The notes under the pieces are model-generated. The model was given only the letters and a program-made list of their open reading frames with translations. It ran no database searches and was not told where the DNA came from. Source: Terriglobia bacterium (GTDB taxonomy: Bacteria > Acidobacteriota > Terriglobia > Versatilivoradales > Versatilivoraceae). Taken from it: a DNA stretch of 64,000 nucleotides. This document shows positions 60,630-64,000 of this stretch, piece by piece; position 1 is the stretch's first letter; each line of letters begins with the position of its first letter. Location of the stretch: positions 3,491,136 to 3,555,135 of the forward strand of contig OX638355.1 of the NCBI GenBank assembly GCA_951813285.1, read 5' to 3'. The position numbers and the translations under genes are program-made.

Positions 60630-61667
60630 ATGCGCAAGCGACTCACAGAAATGGTCTCCTGTGCGGGTTGAGCCTCCAAGCTCGCCCCACAGGCGCTCAT
60701 TCAAGTGTTGAGTGGGCTACCCCGACAACCCCGGAACCCCAATCTGCTGGTGGGCTTCGACACCGCCGATGACGCCGGAGTATTTCGTCTCCAGGACGAT
60801 CTCGCCCTGGTGCAGACGCTGGATTTCTTTACCCCGATTGTCGACGATCCCTTCGACTACGGGCGCATTGCCGCCCTGAACTCTCTCAGCGACGTCTGGG
60901 CCATGGCCGGGACACCGGTAACGGCACTCTCCGTGACCTGTTTTCCCAAGAAGGGCGTAGACTGGGCCATCTTGTCGGAGGTGATGCGGGGAGGACTGGA
61001 GGTTCTGTCCCAGCACAAGGTGACTCTGCTGGGCGGCCACAGCGTGGACAACCAGCAGATCATGTTCGGCTACGCCGTGACCGGAATCATCCATCCGGAA
61101 CAGGTGGCTACCAACGCCGCCGCTGCGCCCGGAGAACTCCTGGTCTTGACAAAACCCATCGGCACCGGCGTGATCTCGACCGGGATAAAGTTTCAAACCG
61201 CGGAGTCTTCGATTGCCGCGGCCGCGGTGGAAACCATGCTGCTGCCGGGAGAGGCGGCAGCACGCGTGATGCGTGACTTTCACGTCCGCTGCGCGACCGA
61301 TATCACCGGATTCGGCCTGCTGGGGCATCTTTGGGAAGTGGCTCAAGCCAGCCGAGCGAGTCTTGAGATCGATTCGGCAAGGGTTCCGCTGCTGGACGGG
61401 GCACTGGAACTGGCGGGGCAAGAGATGCTGACCAGCGGCGACAAGACCAACCGCGAATTCGTCGGTTCGGGGGTTGCCTTCCGGGAGGGTTTGGACTCCG
61501 ATCTCACAAGCCTGCTTTTCGATCCCCAGACGGCAGGCGGCATCCTGATGTCGGTTCCCCGGCAAAAAGTGGACCCGCTGTTGGCTCAACTGAAACGAGT
61601 CTACCCGAGAGCAGCCGTGATTGGACGGGTGGCCGGATCCGGCAGTCCGACAATCGTCGTGGGTTGA
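60630..61667 (+). CDS. selD: Selenide, water dikinase (selenophosphate synthetase), itself a selenoprotein with an in-frame UGA
   Basis: A 345-residue enzyme making selenophosphate from selenide and ATP. The ATG at 60630 has GGAG six bases before it. Reading gives [13 protein letters not shown], then TGA at 60669-60671, then [16 protein letters not shown]. The pattern CAG-U-ASK is the SelD active-site loop: the TGA stands at the catalytic Cys17 position of E. coli SelD and the following Lys at the essential lysine. The rest is a normal SelD ([62 protein letters not shown]). Conservation runs on both sides of the TGA in one frame, so it is best read as selenocysteine 14. Treating TGA as a stop would leave a protein without its catalytic loop. 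The gene follows a repeat-rich spacer. Confidence 0.92.
60659..60699 (+). promoter_or_regulatory. Candidate bacterial SECIS stem-loop at the selD UGA
   Basis: Two alternative hairpins involve the UGA. In one, CTGTG (60659-60663) pairs with CACAG (60688-60692), GGG with CCC and GAGC (60670-60673) with GCTC (60680-60683), leaving a 6-base loop. In the other, TGAG (60669-60672) pairs with CTCA (60696-60699) and CCT with AGG (60691-60693). A hairpin is needed for SelB to decode UGA; bacterial SECIS elements are degenerate, so this is only a candidate. Confidence 0.35.
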
Positions 61668-61696
61668 ACTGTATTCCTCACCGGAGGCGATGACTC

Positions 61697-63112
61697 ATGA
61701 TGCAGCGGAAGTACCGCATCGCCCGGCTGGTTTACGCCCTGGTGGAGACGGCAGTCACAGGGGTCTCGTTTCTGCTGGCCTATGGAATTCGAGACTCCCT
61801 GCCCCTGGCCTATTTCGGCGAACTGTTTCCCTTTCGCGACTACCTGAGCCTGCTGCTGGTGGTGGTTCTGCTGTGGAACGGGTTGTCGCTGCTGCTCCGC
61901 AACCAGCAGGCCGCCTCGAGCGAGGATCGCCTGGGGGTGGTCAAGGAAACGGCTCTGCTGGTCTTTGTGGGCGGCGTCCTCATCAGCGCCGCCATCTTCG
62001 TGCTGAAATACCATTTCATCAGCCGGCCCTTCATCCTGATCTTCGTTCTGGTCAACTTCCTTTTCCTGCTGGTCTTCCGAATATATGCCGCCAGGGGAAT
62101 CAGCCGGTTCGGCCGGCTGGTGGCGGGTGACCGTAATCTTCTGATCGTTGGCAGCGGCGACCGCGCCGCGCGGGTCGCAGCCGTGCTTGAGGAAGCCGAG
62201 GCCTGGGGCTATCACCTGGTCGGCATCGTGCCGGAATCGACCGAGGCTGCGCCCGATTCCCGGCTGGGAGGTTATCCCAGCATTCCGCTCTCCCAAATCG
62301 GTGAAGCCATCAAGAGGCACACCGTCGATGAAGTCATTTTCGTGGTGTCCAAGGATGCCCTGGCAGGGCTGGAGGAGATCTTTCTCCTGTGCGAGGAAGA
62401 CGGAGTCAAGACCCGGGTCATGCTCAGCTTCTTCCCCCATGTGACCTCCAAGGTTTACCTGGAGGCCTTGCAGGATCTGCCCCTGCTGACCTTCACCACC
62501 ACGCCTCAAAACGACTACTTGCTTCTGGTCAAGAACGGCATCGACCTGGCGCTGGCCTGCGCGCTGTTGGTGCTGACGGCGCCGCTGTTTGCCTTGATCG
62601 CCTTGCTGATCAAGACTACCTCCAAGGGGCCGGTCGTCTTCAAACAGGTTCGGTGCGGGCTGGGTGGAAGAGAGTTCGTCTTCTACAAGTTCCGATCCAT
62701 GGTCGAAAACGCCGAAGCGGCCCAAAGCGGGCTTCAACATCTCAACGAAATGTCGGGTCCGGTCTTCAAGATCGGCAAGGATCCCCGCTGCACGCCGGTG
62801 GGGCGCTTTCTGCGCAAGTTCAGCCTGGATGAGCTGCCCCAGCTCCTCAACATCCTGAAGGGAGACATGTCCTTCGTGGGCCCCCGGCCCCCGCTTCCCG
62901 GAGAGGTGGAGAACTACCAGCGTTGGCAGCGCCGAAGGCTTCGGATGAAGCCGGGGCTCACCTGCTTGTGGCAGGTTCGCGGCAGGAACGAGATCGATTT
63001 CGAGGAGTGGATGAAGTTGGACCTGCAGTATATCGACAACTGGTCCTTGCTGCTGGACGTCAAGATCGCCTTGAAAACCATTCCCATCGTGCTGCTGGGC
63101 AAAGGCACCTGA
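61697..63112 (+). CDS. Polyprenyl-phosphate sugar-phosphate transferase (WcaJ/exopolysaccharide initiating type)
   Basis: A 471-residue membrane enzyme that should transfer a sugar-1-phosphate to undecaprenyl phosphate to start polysaccharide synthesis. Four N-terminal helices precede a Rossmann-like CoA-binding domain ([31 protein letters not shown]). The C-terminal catalytic domain has the anchor helix ([43 protein letters not shown]), [47 protein letters not shown] and [13 protein letters not shown]. The sugar is not predictable. GGAGGCG lies before the ATG. No other polysaccharide genes are adjacent. Confidence 0.93.
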   Translation: MMQRKYRIARLVYALVETAVTGVSFLLAYGIRDSLPLAYFGELFPFRDYLSLLLVVVLLWNGLSLLLRNQQAASSEDRLGVVKETALLVFVGGVLISAAIFVLKYHFISRPFILIFVLVNFLFLLVFRIYAARGISRFGRLVAGDRNLLIVGSGDRAARVAAVLEEAEAWGYHLVGIVPESTEAAPDSRLGGYPSIPLSQIGEAIKRHTVDEVIFVVSKDALAGLEEIFLLCEEDGVKTRVMLSFFPHVTSKVYLEALQDLPLLTFTTTPQNDYLLLVKNGIDLALACALLVLTAPLFALIALLIKTTSKGPVVFKQVRCGLGGREFVFYKFRSMVENAEAAQSGLQHLNEMSGPVFKIGKDPRCTPVGRFLRKFSLDELPQLLNILKGDMSFVGPRPPLPGEVENYQRWQRRRLRMKPGLTCLWQVRGRNEIDFEEWMKLDLQYIDNWSLLLDVKIALKTIPIVLLGKGT

Positions 63113-63127
63113 GCGAATGGGTCGGTT

Positions 63128-63859
63128 TCATTCCGAATGATTGGCCACGGAGGAGTCCGGCTGAATTTCCAATCCGGGCAGCCGGTGGTAGTCGGTTCGG
63201 TCCTTTACCCCCGCCTTGGCGAAGGAGCGCCGTCGCTCGGCGCACTTGTTGCAACCGCCGCAGTGCATTTCCCCGACGGGGCGGATGCAGGAGAAGGTCG
63301 ACTCCAGGGGTAGGTGTTTGCCCAGATCGATCACCTCTGCCTTGGAGAGTTTGCTGAACGGGGTCACGATCTTCAATGGATGGGAAAGAGCGCCCCCGGC
63401 CACCTGCTCAAATCCGCGAAGAAAGGTCGGGGTGGCGTCGGGGAAGGGGTTTCCCTTCAACAGCCCCAAAGCGATGACGCCGATCCGGTTGAGGGCGCAA
63501 TAGACCGCGGCCTTGGATAGGAGAAGGAGGTTTCGACCGGGAAGATAGACAGCGCTGTCTTCGGAATGAGCTCCCGGAACGGCTTGGCCCGTGGTGCTCC
63601 AGTGGGATTGGTAGGTATCCTCGACCGGAAGGCTGAGCTGCTTGAGGGGTTCGAGTCCGGAGTGGTTCAGGCGGGCCAGAAACCTCCGGATCCAAAGCAA
63701 TTCAACCCCTTCCCAGACCAGACCGGCCTGGACATAGAGAGGAGTCGGTTCCCAGCCTTGCTCGGCGAGATGGGCCAACAGAACGCAGCTATCCAGCCCT
63801 CCGCTGATCAACACGCATGCCCGGCGATTCTTCAGCCCTGTTGAACTAACCGCGGTCAT
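63128..63859 (-). CDS. queC: 7-cyano-7-deazaguanine synthase
   Basis: A 243-residue enzyme of queuosine synthesis that makes preQ0 from 7-carboxy-7-deazaguanine, ATP and ammonia. The PP-loop reads VLISGGLDSCVLL, and the C-terminal zinc site has four Cys in FSCIRPVGEMHCGGCNKCAERRRSF. The internal LPGRNLLLLSKAAVYCALN is also typical. The ATG at 63859 is used; an upstream in-frame start would translate part of a dispersed intergenic repeat (CGGATCATTCG). The gene is convergent with the sugar transferase. Other que genes are not in the window. Confidence 0.88.
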   Translation of the reverse strand: MTAVSSTGLKNRRACVLISGGLDSCVLLAHLAEQGWEPTPLYVQAGLVWEGVELLWIRRFLARLNHSGLEPLKQLSLPVEDTYQSHWSTTGQAVPGAHSEDSAVYLPGRNLLLLSKAAVYCALNRIGVIALGLLKGNPFPDATPTFLRGFEQVAGGALSHPLKIVTPFSKLSKAEVIDLGKHLPLESTFSCIRPVGEMHCGGCNKCAERRRSFAKAGVKDRTDYHRLPGLEIQPDSSVANHSE

Positions 63860-63884
63860 TGCCGTTTCAGGTGGGCACAGCCCC

Positions 63885-63963
63885 GGTGTGCGGATCATTC
63901 GAGGATAAAGAGCCGGTCGTTAATAAAGGCGAACCACGAATGGACACGAATGAACACGAATAG
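63885..63963. repeat. Short family B piece and 10-bp tandem motif at the window end
   Basis: GTGTGCGGATCATTCGAGGAT (63885 onward) resembles the start of family B elements. It is followed at 63934-63963 by three near-identical 10-base units of the CACGAATGGA type. The last about 40 bases show no feature. Confidence 0.5.
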
Positions 63964-64000
63964 ACTCAATAACAGATAGACCTACTTCAACGACGAGCAG

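Noticed and set aside
60630-60704. selD as a pseudogene or a protein starting after the TGA (near 60705)
   Set aside because: The TGA is at the one position where selenocysteine is expected, flanked by conserved residues in the same frame and preceded by a good ribosome binding site; a late start would remove the catalytic loop.
1-64000. CRISPR arrays, rRNA genes, prophage structural genes
   Set aside because: No regularly spaced repeat array, no rRNA-like sequence and no phage structural proteins were seen anywhere in the window.

Overview
The window is a high-GC, densely coded bacterial chromosome segment. The best taxonomic pointer is the VWFA-domain secreted protein at 5021-6073, whose architecture matches a family largely known from Acidobacteriota. 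Gram-negative features fit this: TonB receptor, TolC/RND efflux, LolCDE/MacB-like exporters. I infer an uncultured acidobacterial lineage, without proof.

Layout. 1-12,702 is mostly ordinary chromosome: the end of psd and pssA (phosphatidylethanolamine synthesis), a D-2-hydroxyacid dehydrogenase, an M16-fold protein without its zinc motif, a VWFA protein, a rhomboid protease, a sulfatase-fold protein without its formylglycine residue, a nitrilase, tRNA-Arg(ACG), a Tat-exported sialidase-like protein, a hypothetical protein and tadA. Directly after tRNA-Ser(CGA) (12,740-12,833) comes an accessory zone to about 16.7 kb. It holds three toxin-antitoxin pairs (higBA, vapBC, abrB-vapC), a small inverted-repeat element and a wrecked type I restriction gene (hsdR).

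16.7-35.5 kb is a metal and ion-transport island. It has a Na/Pi cotransporter, a CzcCBA heavy-metal efflux system with a tandem duplication at the czcB/czcA junction, a STAS protein, and then a tight six-gene minus-strand operon. That operon starts with a permease fused to an SPFH (HflK-like) domain, followed by two more SPFH proteins, a periplasmic binding protein, a small membrane protein and a ZIP-like protein. Divergent from it is a TonB receptor with a very long His/Asp/Glu repeat, and beyond that a second ZIP-family transporter. I regard this operon as the best candidate for an undescribed system, namely metal export organised by prohibitin-like scaffolds.

35.5-37.1 kb is decayed sequence (a Cys-rich hypothetical and a truncated methyltransferase). 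37.1-64 kb is again mostly chromosomal core: M24 peptidase, acs, tpx, gltX, a nucleoside transporter, a four-gene ABC exporter, trmJ, an orphan HTH antitoxin with a clear promoter/operator, an aspartate aminotransferase, a lactate permease, ilvC, an ornithine-cyclodeaminase-type (LOR/SDH) protein, leuA, leuB, selD, a polyprenyl-phosphate sugar transferase and queC. Intergenic spaces here carry several dispersed repeat families.

The second standout is selD (60,630-61,667). Its catalytic position is an in-frame TGA, so selenophosphate synthetase is itself a selenoprotein and conventional gene calling would truncate it. Several enzyme-fold proteins in the window lack or alter key catalytic residues (M16, sulfatase, one VapC, M24, both ZIP proteins).
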